64,000 nucleotides of DNA from Tolypothrix campylonemoides VB511288 (lineage in GTDB: Bacteria > Cyanobacteriota > Cyanobacteriia > Cyanobacteriales > Nostocaceae): positions 248,001 to 312,000 of the forward strand of contig JXCB02000023.1 in NCBI GenBank assembly GCA_000828075.3, written 5' to 3'. The translations under genes and the position numbers were made by a program. The notes below the pieces were generated by a model that worked only from the letters and a program-made list of their open reading frames with translations, had not been told where the DNA came from and did not search any database. Positions 1-8,698 of the stretch are shown in pieces (positions within the stretch are counted from its first letter, which is position 1; every line of letters starts with the position of its first letter).

Positions 1-408
1 TTTATCGTCCAAGCTGTTTTGTTTCAAGATGGCGGGCTAACGGTCTTGGGAGCCAACATCTTTAATATGGGATTGATTGGCACATTTGCTGGTTATTACT
101 TATACAAAGCAATCCGGTTTGCGATCGGTCGCAATAAATTGTCAGGAATGGTCATTGGCGCAGCCGTTGCTGCTTGGACAAGTGTAATGGTTGGCTCACT
201 TTTGTGTGCGATCCAACTGGCAATATCTGGAACAGTTCCGTTAACCGTGGGGTTGGCGGCAATGGCAACTTGGCACGTAATTATCGGTATTGGTGAGGCA
301 GTGATCACCGTAATAGCACTGACGTTTATTTGGCGGACTCGCCCGGATATGTTCTACGATCCCCCCCGCAAGGCTGTTGCCTCTCGTCCTCTCTCTCGGC
401 ATCAATAG
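1..408 (+). CDS. cbiM: CbiM/NikM-type metal ECF transporter S component, C-terminal part only
   Basis: This is the membrane substrate-capture subunit of an energy-coupling factor importer for cobalt or nickel. The frame is open from base 1, so the start and the metal-binding N-terminus lie outside the window; about 135 residues are present. The visible part has the family segment FQDGGLTVLGANIFNMG followed by alternating hydrophobic helices and a C-terminal WRTRPDM tail. A PDGLE-domain gene follows after 11 bases, then CbiQ and CbiO genes, all on the same strand, so this is the first visible gene of an operon. Cobalt versus nickel cannot be decided without the N-terminus. The family call is firm. 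Confidence 0.9.
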   Translation, partial: FIVQAVLFQDGGLTVLGANIFNMGLIGTFAGYYLYKAIRFAIGRNKLSGMVIGAAVAAWTSVMVGSLLCAIQLAISGTVPLTVGLAAMATWHVIIGIGEAVITVIALTFIWRTRPDMFYDPPRKAVASRPLSRHQ

Positions 409-419
409 GGATAAGATAT

Positions 420-791
420 ATGAGTAATAATTCGCGATCGCGCAATCATGCTTTTGTGATCACTGGCTTGGGTGTTGCCCTCCTAATTGCGGTTTTCCTG
501 TCTCCTTTTGCCAGCAAAGATCCTGATGGCTTGGATCGAGTCTCGCAGGATCTCAAATTTGAAGATAAAGCAGCTGAAGATGCACCAGCTAAAAAACTAC
601 CGTTCTACGCTGTGTTTGAGGAATATGCCCTTAGAGGGGTACCGGAAGCAGTAGCCACACCCATAGCTGGGTTAGTGGGAACTTTAGCAGTTTTTGGCTT
701 GGCTTGGGGAATTGGCAAATTGGTTGTGCGTGGACGTGGTTCATCTCACCCTGAGTTAGATGAATCGCAGTACACTGATGATTCAGAATAA
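420..791 (+). CDS. PDGLE-domain protein, CbiN/NikN-like auxiliary subunit
   Basis: A 123-residue membrane protein with an N-terminal helix (about residues 12-30), a short exposed segment containing SKDPDGLDRV that matches the PDGLE signature, and a second helix (about 80-102) before an acidic tail. Proteins of this type replace or accompany CbiN in cobalt/nickel ECF transporters and are thought to help load metal into CbiM. I chose the ATG at 420 because it lies just after the CbiM stop; a longer reading from 330 would overlap the CbiM end and adds no plausible domain. It sits between cbiM and cbiQ. The family is clear; the metal is not. Confidence 0.85.
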   Translation: MSNNSRSRNHAFVITGLGVALLIAVFLSPFASKDPDGLDRVSQDLKFEDKAAEDAPAKKLPFYAVFEEYALRGVPEAVATPIAGLVGTLAVFGLAWGIGKLVVRGRGSSHPELDESQYTDDSE

Positions 792-819
792 ACCACGAAA
801 CTTAATAAAATTTAACTAG

Positions 820-1596
820 ATGCTGCTGCATATTGGAGCGCTAGCTTTTGATGTCGATAGTAAACAGGTCTCTCCTTGGCACAAACTCGCCCCTCGTACT
901 CGGATACTGTGTACATTGCTACTAGTGTTTGCCATTGCCCTAACACCCAATGGACATTGGTGGACTTGGGCAATTTATGGCTTGGCTGTGGCAAGCGTTT
1001 TATTACTCAGTAAAGTTACCCTCAGCGTGTTATTGAAACGCTTAGTAGTTGAGTTTGGTTTTGTTGGTGTTGTGCTTTTGGGTACTTTGTTTCGGGGTGG
1101 TGGGACGGTTCTTTGGGCTTGGGGTCCGTTACAGATTACCACAGTGGGGCTAACTGTCTTAGGTAGTGTCACACTCAAAACGCTGCTGTCGCTGCTGATG
1201 TTGAATTTGCTAACTTTAACAACTTCTGTATCGGCGCTACTCAATGCCTTGATTCAATTGCGAACCCCGCCGCTGTTGGTGGCAATTATAGCATCAATGT
1301 ATCGTTATATTGGTGTGTTGATTAACGAGTTTAATACTATGCGGCGAGCCGCAGCGTCTCGCAATTTAATGAATAGCAACCGTACTATCCGCCTGGTTGT
1401 TGGTAACATGATCGGAGCGCTGTTTATCCGCACTTACGAGCGAGGTAATCGCGTTCATCAAGCGATGCTATCACGGGGTTATCAAGGAGTTCCACCGATA
1501 GAAAAAGTACCACAAGGCGGACGGCGCGATATTATAGCTCTGACTTTGACTGTAATTTTGGCATTTCTTGGACAAGCAGTTTATTTAATTAAGTAG
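820..1596 (+). CDS. cbiQ: ECF transporter transmembrane protein CbiQ/EcfT
   Basis: This 258-residue integral membrane protein couples ATP hydrolysis by CbiO to metal movement through CbiM. It has several hydrophobic helices, and near the C-terminus two coupling-helix motifs of the EcfT family: AAASRN (about residue 184) and AMLSRGY (about 219). The second matches the usual A-x-x-x-R-G form and the first is a slight variant ending in N. It lies 28 bases after the PDGLE gene and 12 bases before the ATPase gene, so the four genes are almost certainly co-transcribed. The length is normal for the family. Confidence 0.92.
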   Translation: MLLHIGALAFDVDSKQVSPWHKLAPRTRILCTLLLVFAIALTPNGHWWTWAIYGLAVASVLLLSKVTLSVLLKRLVVEFGFVGVVLLGTLFRGGGTVLWAWGPLQITTVGLTVLGSVTLKTLLSLLMLNLLTLTTSVSALLNALIQLRTPPLLVAIIASMYRYIGVLINEFNTMRRAAASRNLMNSNRTIRLVVGNMIGALFIRTYERGNRVHQAMLSRGYQGVPPIEKVPQGGRRDIIALTLTVILAFLGQAVYLIK

Positions 1597-1608
1597 TAAT
1601 CCTCTTCG

Positions 1609-2415
1609 ATGCATCATAATCCAATAAAAATCAAAAATCTTACTTATACCTACCCTGATGGAACTCAGGCTCTTTTGGGGATTAATTTATCTATCGAAGC
1701 TGGGGAACGAGTCGCATTAATTGGGGCGAATGGTTCAGGAAAATCCACTTTGCAGTTTCACCTCAATGGAATTATTCTGCCACAGGAAGGAGAGGTAATT
1801 ATTGGTGAGTGGTCTGTAACGCCGGAGAATTTACGACAAATTCGGAATTTTGTCGGGCTGGTGTTTCAAAACCCAGATAATCAGCTATTTATGCCCACGG
1901 TGTGGGAAGATGTTGCTTTTGGTCCAATGAATTTGGGATTACGAGACAAGGAACTTAAAGAGCAAGTTCTTCAAGCGCTAGCAGCAGTTGATATTGATCC
2001 AGAATGGTATGGGCAACGCAATACTGATAATTTGTCTGGTGGTGAAAAAAAACGGATTGCGATCGCAGGCGTTTTAGCTATGAACCCGCAGGTTTTGATA
2101 TTAGATGAACCTTCTGCTCAGTTAGATCCGCGATCGCGTCGCCAGTTAATTAATTTGTTACAAACTTTGCCTCTCACTCAACTGATTGCCACTCATGATT
2201 TAGACTTAGCTTTAGAACTTTGTTCGCGTACCATTGTGCTAAGTCAAGGACAAATTGTCTTTGATGGTGAGACTGAACGGGTAATGAATGATTCAGAATT
2301 TTTGCAGGCTCACGCTTTAGAACCTCCTTTGAGCTACAGTCGCCCTTACTGTCTCATTGAACACGCACCCATCAACAAAATAGGTGCTTTCGCACAAGCA
2401 AAACGCACCATCTAA
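1609..2415 (+). CDS. cbiO: Cobalt/nickel ECF transporter ATP-binding protein CbiO
   Basis: ABC ATPase of 268 residues that powers the plus-strand metal importer. It has Walker A GANGSGKST (about 43-51), a Q-loop in VFQNPDNQLF, the signature LSGGEKKR, Walker B VLILDEPSA and the switch histidine in IATHDLDL. All catalytic elements are intact. It is the last gene of this operon and converges on the second transporter's cbiO, with only 20 bases between the two stops. No clear terminator hairpin fits in that gap, so read-through between the two operons, or overlapping transcript ends, is possible. Confidence 0.95.
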   Translation: MHHNPIKIKNLTYTYPDGTQALLGINLSIEAGERVALIGANGSGKSTLQFHLNGIILPQEGEVIIGEWSVTPENLRQIRNFVGLVFQNPDNQLFMPTVWEDVAFGPMNLGLRDKELKEQVLQALAAVDIDPEWYGQRNTDNLSGGEKKRIAIAGVLAMNPQVLILDEPSAQLDPRSRRQLINLLQTLPLTQLIATHDLDLALELCSRTIVLSQGQIVFDGETERVMNDSEFLQAHALEPPLSYSRPYCLIEHAPINKIGAFAQAKRTI

Positions 2416-2435
2416 ACATCCTCAACGACTTTGTC

Positions 2436-3266
2436 TTAAAAGTAGCGAAATAGATTTAATATTCTTTGCCGTAAACGTTCTAAAACAGGTCCCTCTTCAG
2501 CGACTCCGTCAGCAAATAACATTTCATATATGAGTGGTACTCCCAACTGTAACTCTTCTAAAATGTCGCGTTGAGTAAACACATCCTGTGGTTTTCCCTC
2601 CAAAACAAGCCGTCCTTTATCCATGACAAATACCCAATCTGCCCAGCGGTAAACTAAATCAAGGTCATGAGTTGCCATCAATATTGTTGTCCCAGCTGCA
2701 TGAATCTTTTTCAGGGTTGTCATGAGGTTACGAGTATGTAACTTATCCAGATAAGCTGTAGGTTCATCTAATAACAGTAATTCCGGTCTTAGAACCATCA
2801 CATCTGCTATGGAAACTCGCTTTTTTTGTCCCAAACTCAGATGATGAACTGGTCTTTGAGCTAGTTCAGTTAAACCAAATTCTACTAAAGCTTGCTCGAC
2901 TCGCTGTTGAATTTCTACTTCTGGTAAGCCTAAGTTACACAACCCGTAAGAAATATCTTCTTCAACAGTAGAAGCTACCAGTTGTTGCTCTGGATCTTGA
3001 AAAATTAAGCCAACTTTTTGACGTAACTTCATTAAGGAGTTACGATCATATTTCAGTGAGTTACCTTGCCAATACACGCTGCCTTTATTTGGTTTATATA
3101 AACCATTCGCTAATAAGAATAGTGTGGTCTTTCCACAACCATTTTGACCTATTAATGCACATCTTTTATGAGCAGGAATCCTTAGTGTTAGACCATTCAG
3201 AGCCGATTGTTGCGTTCCTAAATAAGTATAATGTACCTGCTCAAATTCAAGTAACCATTCCTGCAT
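2436..3266 (-). CDS. cbiO: Cobalt ECF transporter ATP-binding protein CbiO (second system)
   Basis: ABC ATPase of 276 residues, last gene of a complete minus-strand cbiM-cbiN-cbiQ-cbiO operon. It has Walker A GQNGCGKTT, Q-loop IFQDPEQQLV, a variant signature LSLGQKKR, Walker B LLLLDEPTA and the switch segment LMATHDLDL. Its start overlaps the end of cbiQ by 20 bases, which suggests translational coupling. The sequence differs clearly from the plus-strand CbiO a few bases away, so the two transporters are not a recent tandem duplication. The ATPase should act with the CbiQ encoded just upstream. Confidence 0.94.
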   Translation of the reverse strand: MQEWLLEFEQVHYTYLGTQQSALNGLTLRIPAHKRCALIGQNGCGKTTLFLLANGLYKPNKGSVYWQGNSLKYDRNSLMKLRQKVGLIFQDPEQQLVASTVEEDISYGLCNLGLPEVEIQQRVEQALVEFGLTELAQRPVHHLSLGQKKRVSIADVMVLRPELLLLDEPTAYLDKLHTRNLMTTLKKIHAAGTTILMATHDLDLVYRWADWVFVMDKGRLVLEGKPQDVFTQRDILEELQLGVPLIYEMLFADGVAEEGPVLERLRQRILNLFRYF

Positions 3267-4053
3267 ACTTCCACAATTCTAATCCTATTAATACTGCACA
3301 GCCGACTATTGCTTCTATAGTATGGCGCTTCGATTGATGATAGCGATGAGGATGCCAAACCCGCAATTCTCCAGTAAAACCCCGTGCTGCTAAACTCAAG
3401 GAGACTTGACGGTAGTTTTCTATCGTTCGCTTTAGTAATTGTCCAATCAACAGTGCTAAACTTTTCATGCTAGTATTAAAAGTCCGATAGCCTCCACGCG
3501 ATTGTTGGGCAGTCCATAACTCGGCAGTGGTATTTAAAAGGACAAAGATAAAGCGGTACATCAGCAATAAAAGCTCAGTTATAAGCACTGGAATCCCGAT
3601 ACGACGCAATGTTTGCAAAAGTTCGGAAAAGGGGATGGTTAACATGACAAAGTATAAGCAGGATAAAGAGGCGATCGCTCGCGTTAAAATTGTCAATCCC
3701 TGCTCAATACCTTGATGGCTGATGTATACATAATAAGAGCCAAAAGTCAATCCTAGAATTGAGTCACGTTGCACAAAATCTAGATGAGATACCTCTATGC
3801 CATTGATTGCTAAAGCTGGCAAACTCGTTAACCAGAATAGAGTAGCAACATACACTAATTTCAAATAAGTTTTAGCAGGAATCCCTGCATAAATAACTGT
3901 CCAAATACTCATCCAAAAGAATATCAAAACTTGAACTTGCGGATGAGCAAAGGCAGTAATTATCAGCAGGACAGTGGCAAACACCAATTTCTGCTCTGGC
4001 GGTAACCAACGTAAGCGATTAGTGTAAGCAAGCGTGTCAATCTGAATTTTCAT
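3247..4053 (-). CDS. cbiQ: Cobalt ECF transporter transmembrane protein CbiQ (second system)
   Basis: A 268-residue membrane coupling subunit. The EcfT motifs are visible as WTAQQSRGGY and SLAARGFTG in the C-terminal half, where they should contact the paired CbiO subunits. I chose the ATG at 4053 (MKIQIDTLAYTNRL): it overlaps the end of cbiN by 17 bases, while a start at 4107 would only add residues read from inside cbiN. Hydrophobic helices occupy most of the chain. Overlaps on both sides (cbiN upstream, cbiO downstream) mark a tightly packed operon. Confidence 0.92.
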   Translation of the reverse strand: MKIQIDTLAYTNRLRWLPPEQKLVFATVLLIITAFAHPQVQVLIFFWMSIWTVIYAGIPAKTYLKLVYVATLFWLTSLPALAINGIEVSHLDFVQRDSILGLTFGSYYVYISHQGIEQGLTILTRAIASLSCLYFVMLTIPFSELLQTLRRIGIPVLITELLLLMYRFIFVLLNTTAELWTAQQSRGGYRTFNTSMKSLALLIGQLLKRTIENYRQVSLSLAARGFTGELRVWHPHRYHQSKRHTIEAIVGCAVLIGLELWKYAGMVT

Positions 4054-4351
4054 TTTGTTTCTTGCTTTGTTCGGAACGCCCCTTGTACAAACCAATGACA
4101 TAGCCAATCACACCAGCACCCGTCGCTGCTTGCACACTAAACAATAAGCTTTCAACTTCTCCACTAGGCAACTCAATTAATGGATTAAACCAAGGTTCAT
4201 ATTGAGGCTGTATTTTTTTGATTTCCTCTTCAGCTTGACCATCTGCGCCGCCAAATTCTGCATCTTTTCTTAGCATTAGGGGCGTGACTGTTAATACTAC
4301 CACCGCTAACAGCAACAGCCAGTTATTCCATTTTTGATTTTGCTTATTCAT
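4037..4351 (-). CDS. cbiN: Cobalt transport protein CbiN
   Basis: Small two-helix membrane protein of 104 residues. Helix 1 is at about 10-27, then comes an extracytoplasmic loop with EFGGADGQAEEEI and the family segment YEPWFNP, then helix 2 at about 69-90 and a charged tail. CbiN interacts with CbiM and stimulates cobalt uptake. It lies 113 bases after cbiM on the same strand and overlaps cbiQ. True CbiN here, against a PDGLE protein in the plus-strand system, points to cobalt for this transporter and leaves the other open to nickel. That specificity split is inference. Confidence 0.92.
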   Translation of the reverse strand: MNKQNQKWNNWLLLLAVVVLTVTPLMLRKDAEFGGADGQAEEEIKKIQPQYEPWFNPLIELPSGEVESLLFSVQAATGAGVIGYVIGLYKGRSEQSKKQNENSD

Positions 4352-4372
4352 TGATCCCTTGCTAGTTGTTAG

Positions 4373-4392
4373 AGACGTGTCATGACACGTCT
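4373..4392. repeat. 20-nt perfect palindrome between cbiM and cbiN
   Basis: AGACGTGTCATGACACGTCT reads the same on both strands. It belongs to a GTAGAGACGT/ACGTCTCTAC type of dispersed hairpin; a relative with a loop lies at 48561-48590. It sits inside the operon, where a hairpin could alter mRNA stability, but no such effect is shown by the sequence. Confidence 0.6.
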
Positions 4393-4464
4393 GTACATTT
4401 AGTTGTTAGTTGACAAAACATCCCACTAACTACTAATCACTCTCTACTACCCAATCTCTACCAT

Positions 4465-5244
4465 TTATGAGTTCTTTGGTTTCATTAGGTTTAACATTTC
4501 TAATTCTTGACGACCATAGTTAGAAAGCCAATTCCATACCAAGACTGTCAAAAGCCCTTCGCTAATTGCCAAGGGTACCTGTGTTACGGCAAAGATTCCC
4601 GCAAATTTAATAAATGATGCCATGAAACCACCTGTAGCTGTGGGGAAAGCGAGAGCCAGTTGCACGGAAGTCACAAGATAGGTGGTCAAATCTGCAACAG
4701 CAGATGCTAGAAATATCGCTAACCTTTGCTTGCCAGTTTGCATAACCAAGCGGTATAACCAGAAGGCAACAAATGGTCCGACAATTGCCATCGAAAAAGC
4801 ATTTGCTCCTAGTGTCGTAAGACCGCCATGCGCTAACAGCAATGCTTGAAACAGCAAGACTAAACTACCCAGCACCGACATAGCTAAAGGTCCAAATAAT
4901 ACTGCGCCTAATCCTGTTCCTGTCGGATGCGAACAACTTCCTGTCACTGAAGGCATTTTTAATGCTGAGAGTACGAACGTAAACGCTCCTGCCAATGCTA
5001 GCAGTAATTTGAGTTCAGGAGTGGCTTGGGTGATGCGAGTCAGGGAGCGTAACCCCAAAATAAAAAACGGTAATGCTACAACCCACCAAAAAATTGCCCA
5101 GCCTGGTGGTAAAAAACCTTCCATGATGTGCATAGCATACGCTGGTTTGGGTAGGCACACAATTAAGTAAAAACTTACCACTGCCATCAAGATTAGACTC
5201 ACTAACCTTGATTTGCCTTTTGATTTAAGAATAATTTTTGACAC
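4465..5244 (-). CDS. cbiM: Cobalt ECF transporter S component CbiM (complete)
   Basis: A 259-residue membrane subunit that binds the metal. It begins with a basic stretch and a hydrophobic leader ending in PAYA; cleavage there would expose [10 protein letters not shown], the N-terminus whose first His helps bind the metal in this family. Several helices follow, including the [14 protein letters not shown] and [19 protein letters not shown] segments. It is the first gene of the minus-strand operon. The 394-base upstream region has a 14-bp palindrome (5313-5326), but I could not recognise a cobalamin riboswitch: no B12 box was seen. Confidence 0.93.
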   Translation of the reverse strand: MSKIILKSKGKSRLVSLILMAVVSFYLIVCLPKPAYAMHIMEGFLPPGWAIFWWVVALPFFILGLRSLTRITQATPELKLLLALAGAFTFVLSALKMPSVTGSCSHPTGTGLGAVLFGPLAMSVLGSLVLLFQALLLAHGGLTTLGANAFSMAIVGPFVAFWLYRLVMQTGKQRLAIFLASAVADLTTYLVTSVQLALAFPTATGGFMASFIKFAGIFAVTQVPLAISEGLLTVLVWNWLSNYGRQELEMLNLMKPKNS

Positions 5245-5312
5245 GATAAGTACCTACAGATGCATCTAAAGCTTTTAGTTTCAATCGGCGGGCGTTTTGA
5301 CTCAAGAATAAT

Positions 5313-5326
5313 CTTTACTAGTAAAG
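5313..5326. promoter_or_regulatory. 14-bp palindrome, candidate operator for the cbiMNQO operon
   Basis: CTTTACTAGTAAAG is a perfect inverted repeat about 70 bases before the cbiM start. The position and symmetry suit a dimeric repressor or activator, possibly metal-responsive. It does not match the NikR half-site pattern. The regulator is unknown. Confidence 0.35.
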
Positions 5327-5501
5327 GTTCCTGCTTATTTTGTTAAGTATGCAGAGGCATTCGGTGCAAGATAAGAGCTTGTCCACTATCTCCGCTTTAG
5401 AAATATGCATCATACACCTTTTGACATTTTGTTGTTTCAAAAATAATTAAATCTATGTAACTATCGCAAGCAATAAAGAAAAATTAAAATTTTTCACATA
5501 G

Positions 5502-5518
5502 TAAATATAATCATTATC
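5502..5518. promoter_or_regulatory. Fur-like box upstream of the multicopper oxidase
   Basis: TAAATATAATCATTATC resembles the E. coli Fur consensus; by hand, 14 of the last 16 positions agree. It lies about 120 bases before the oxidase ATG. Cyanobacterial FurA sites are similar but looser, and this is AT-rich DNA, so chance matches are possible. Confidence 0.45.
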
Positions 5519-5638
5519 ACATTTTTTGTAAAACTTCAGAAAATATTGACAATTTTTATTAATAATTTTAGTATTTTAAAATAAATTAATTGAAAAAATG
5601 GCAATTTTATTTTGCTGTAAAGTATTAATAAAAACACT

Positions 5639-6661
5639 ATGTCTCCTATATTTACTTTAGAAAAAGAAAAAATAATAAGCCGTCGTAATCTATTGAAGGT
5701 GGGTTTAGTAGGCGCTGGTGTGACTGGTACGGCGTTATGGCAAATATTTAATGCCCAAAATAAGTCAATCGTGAGAGTACCAACTTTAGAGATGGAAGCA
5801 ACTTCCGGGGTTGCTAACCCAGCGAAGATGCTACGGGATTTTGAATATGGCACAATAAAGCAAGAAAATGGACGCACAGTCCGGGAGTTTCGCTTGAGTG
5901 CGGGTACTTCCACGATTCAGCTCAATAATGCTGTCTCTTACAATATCTGGGATTTAAATGGTCGCATACCAGGACCAACACTCAGGGCAAAACAAGGCGA
6001 TCGCGTGCGGGTGCTGTTCTTCAACCAAGCGGGACATTCCCACTCTTTACATTTTCACGGCGTCCACCCCTCAGAAATGGATGGTATTCGCCCAGTTCGC
6101 CACAGTACAGCAACTATCTATGAATTTGATGCTGAACCTTATGGCGTTCATCTGTACCACTGCCATATTGAGCCGGTAACTCGTCATGTTGCCAAGGGGC
6201 TATATGGAATGTTTATCATTGATCCACCCACTCCACGTCCTCCGGCTGATGAAATCGCATTAGTGATGGCTGGGTATGACGTGAATGACGATAACCGTAA
6301 CGAATATTATGCCTTCAACGGGCTGCCCAACTACTACAAGGATCATCCTATCCCCGTTTACCAGAACCAGTTGATTAGGGTGTATCTTCTCAACATCATT
6401 GAATACGATCCAGCAGTGACGTTTCACCTCCACGCCAACTTTTTTAACGTTTATCCCACGGGGATGACTACCAAACCCACTGCTACAACTGATGTGATTA
6501 CGATGGGGATAGCGGAACGTCACATCTTGGAATTTGCCTTTCGTTATCCGGGTAAGTATATGTTTCATCCCCATCAAGATGCGATCGCAGAAAACGGATG
6601 CATGGGTCAATTTGAAGTCGTAGCTGAGAGTAACTCTCAAAAGACAACAAAAACTTCCTGA
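5639..6661 (+). CDS. Tat-exported two-domain multicopper oxidase
   Basis: A 340-residue copper oxidase, about the length of two cupredoxin domains rather than three. The N-terminus has a Tat signal (SRRNLLK at residues 14-20, then a hydrophobic stretch). Copper ligands are HFH at 138-140; HCH at 174-176 with H183 and M191, a complete type 1 plus trinuclear site in domain 1; HLH at 263-265; and HPH at 310-312. In domain 2 the type 1 cysteine of the HCH motif is replaced by Pro311, so only domain 1 should carry type 1 copper (the type C pattern of two-domain oxidases). With FTR1 and ferritin genes downstream, ferroxidase activity is a reasonable inference. Nitrite reductase is less likely. Confidence 0.88.
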   Translation: MSPIFTLEKEKIISRRNLLKVGLVGAGVTGTALWQIFNAQNKSIVRVPTLEMEATSGVANPAKMLRDFEYGTIKQENGRTVREFRLSAGTSTIQLNNAVSYNIWDLNGRIPGPTLRAKQGDRVRVLFFNQAGHSHSLHFHGVHPSEMDGIRPVRHSTATIYEFDAEPYGVHLYHCHIEPVTRHVAKGLYGMFIIDPPTPRPPADEIALVMAGYDVNDDNRNEYYAFNGLPNYYKDHPIPVYQNQLIRVYLLNIIEYDPAVTFHLHANFFNVYPTGMTTKPTATTDVITMGIAERHILEFAFRYPGKYMFHPHQDAIAENGCMGQFEVVAESNSQKTTKTS

Positions 6662-7216
6662 CTAGATATAGCGGTTCTCAGTAGTATTAAATACAAATTT
6701 TCTGGGGTGGGCATCTTGCCCGCCCTGAATTAAACCGACAGGTGAGGACACCTGTGCCACAAGGAAATCACAACTGCAATGCATTTAATTCAAAATTGTG
6801 CAGACATCTTAAAGCAAACATCCTAAAGGTGACTTCCCATAACGTTCATTGCGGCTGCTTTCCACAGCTAAGCTTAAGCGCGCATCAAATAATTACTTAT
6901 CACTATTTTTTATTGATGAGAGATTTTGCTGTACTATGTGGTAGAACTTGTTATAGTATGGCGACAAACACAACAAACACATAATTGCTGAACAAAGCTT
7001 GGGCTTGAAATTTGTCAGCGATGCAGATGAGAAGGGTGACAATCGCTTTGTGCATCTTGAAACTCCTCTAAGGAGAAAAGCCTGTTTCTAAAAAATCACT
7101 ACCTATATGTCGTCAAAAAATCCTGATTTGACTCCTGTGCAATGACTGAACAACGATAGCACCAGTGGGTTAGAAACTTCATGGTGTCAAGTGTAATATC
7201 TGGTGACATTTTTCTG
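6662..7216. other. Intergenic region after the oxidase
   Basis: About 550 bases with no convincing gene. An 80-codon open frame at 6742-6984 has no recognisable domain or good start. A short GC-rich inverted repeat (GGTGGGC ... GCCCGCC) follows the oxidase at about 6705-6723 and may help end transcription. The right part leads into the transposase remnant. Confidence 0.55.
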
Positions 7217-7699
7217 ATGAACATACATTTCACACACTTACTAAACTTACCTGGTGTAGCCGTAGAATCCTGCAATTCTTCTCACGAATCAGTATCTTTT
7301 CAGTTAAGTGTTTTAGCTGAAGGTACATACTGTCCGCATTGCTGTAAATACACGAAAGAATTGCATCAAACTAGACCAATTGTAGTGAGAGATTTACCAG
7401 TTTATGGTAAAAAAGTGTATTTAAAAATACCACGTCGCCAGTTTTATTGCAGAGTCTGCCAGCGATATATTACTGAGCGATTGCAGTTTATTGATTGGCG
7501 AAGGAAGTATACACGAAGGTATGAAGAGAGTATTTATTCCCAAATCAATCATGCCAACATTGAGCAGATTAGCCAACAGCAACACCTTGGTATTGAGCAA
7601 ATCAAGAACATTTTTAACTACATAAGTCAAAAGCAAAAAAAACAGCATCGCTTTGACCTAAGTAAAAAGATGTTTTGCTATGATCACGGAAAACAATAA
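7217..7699 (+). pseudogene. ISL3-family transposase, N-terminal remnant
   Basis: About 160 residues matching the start of ISL3-family transposases: a leader MNIHFTHLLNLPGV, a zinc-binding pair CPHC (about residue 45) and CRVC (about 79), then a helix-turn-helix-like basic region. A complete enzyme is over 400 residues and has a DDE catalytic core, which is missing. The frame ends at 7697-7699 just where the core should begin. I prefer the ATG at 7217 because the family normally begins there; the frame is open from 7181. No clear terminal inverted repeats were found. It is a truncated insertion sequence lying inside the iron gene cluster. Confidence 0.75.
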
Positions 7700-7934
7700 C
7701 TAAAAATTATCACCATTGTGTCAAAAAATAAATCTATTATTTTTTTGACTGTAGATTTTTTCCGTAAAAGTATGTATGCTCAAATAAGCGTGTAAAGCAC
7801 ATCAAAAAACATACACTTTCGAGAAGTTTCTCTTAAGTACCAGGGTACCCCATTTACCTAATGGCAGGGGACTTGCTAATTTAGATTCCCCCATCATGAA
7901 TAATTGTTTGTTGAACACCAGATGAGGATTTGTT

Positions 7935-8426
7935 ATGGTGGGAAATTCACGTGTTGATTCAATTTTTGAGGAATTTTCAAAGCAGCTAGATATTGCTAAA
8001 ATTGCAATTAATAGACTAAACTTATTGTCTGTTGGGATCTTTCTATTTTTGCCGTTATTCAATCTATTGCATCTTAGTCCTTGTTATCAATGGATGAGAA
8101 TAATTGACGGTTTGAGAGCATTACGTGCAAGGGTCGTTGCTGTACACACAAGGCATTTAGCATTTCCATTACTTTGGAGAGTGAGTAAAATTTTCCCTCA
8201 AATGCGTACCCTAACATTTTGGTCAACTGTTGTTGCATTTTTGGGTATTGCAACTGGTAACTTAGCATATATGCATTACATTGCAAATTTTCACAAGAGC
8301 AGTGTGCGGGCTTGGCTAAAAGAAAACTCGCCCATACCCATATTTTTTGCAAAAGAAAAATTTTTCCCAAATCATGTTAAATCTTTGATACTTGACAGCA
8401 AGTTGAAACAGCGTCTCGTCAAATAA
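7935..8426 (+). CDS. Hypothetical protein with hydrophobic segments
   Basis: A 163-residue open frame that I do not recognise. A GAGGA ribosome-binding site lies 7-8 bases before the ATG. Hydrophobic stretches at about residues 32-50 and 93-112 suggest two membrane segments; the N-terminal 30 residues look helical and amphipathic and the C-terminus is basic. It sits between an IS remnant and a terminator-like hairpin. Antisense frames exist here (7802-8062, 8074-8370) but lack a good start site. It may be a lineage-specific gene or part of a decayed mobile element. Confidence 0.45.
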   Translation: MVGNSRVDSIFEEFSKQLDIAKIAINRLNLLSVGIFLFLPLFNLLHLSPCYQWMRIIDGLRALRARVVAVHTRHLAFPLLWRVSKIFPQMRTLTFWSTVVAFLGIATGNLAYMHYIANFHKSSVRAWLKENSPIPIFFAKEKFFPNHVKSLILDSKLKQRLVK

Positions 8427-8488
8427 CAAGATTTGCAGCCACAGGCTGAAAAAGGAATATACAGTTTTCAATTTCTCCCAGTTGTGTT

Positions 8489-8530
8489 CCCCCCTTGCAA
8501 GCTACCTTATTCGGTATCGCAAGGGGGTTT
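8489..8530 (+). terminator. Terminator-like hairpin after the hypothetical gene
   Basis: CCCCCTTGC pairs with GCAAGGGGG around a loop of about 20 bases and is followed by TTT. It lies about 60 bases after the stop at 8426. The tail has only three T, so efficiency is uncertain; it could instead be a dispersed palindrome. Confidence 0.5.
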
Positions 8531-8698
8531 ACTTTAGTAGAATAGGACTTACGCAAAAATTACCAAAAATGATCCCACCCCCAACCCCTAGTGGCGTGGT
8601 AAGGCTAAAACAGGGCAAATAAACTTGTTGTGGTGTGGGCCGGACAGCCCGCACTTGGACGGGCGAGACGCCCATCTCACCAAAGAATTTTATTGCAC

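Larger units (their letters stand above)
5245..5638. other. Divergent intergenic region between cbiM and the multicopper oxidase
   Basis: 394 bases, AT-rich toward the oxidase side. It holds the palindrome at 5313-5326 nearer cbiM and the Fur-like box at 5502-5518 nearer the oxidase. Both promoters must lie here, but no convincing -35/-10 pair could be fixed by eye. An open frame on the minus strand (5536-5913) runs across the oxidase start and is not a gene. Confidence 0.6.

Noticed and set aside
3056-3337. 93-codon plus-strand frame within cbiO/cbiQ
   Set aside because: Fully antisense to two well-supported transporter genes.
5245-5638. Possible cobalamin riboswitch before cbiM
   Set aside because: I looked on the minus strand for the B12 box and the conserved GCCACTG-type core and found neither.
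6742-6984. 80-codon frame after the multicopper oxidase
   Set aside because: No ribosome site, no domain, and atypical composition (His/Cys-rich, no hydrophobic core).
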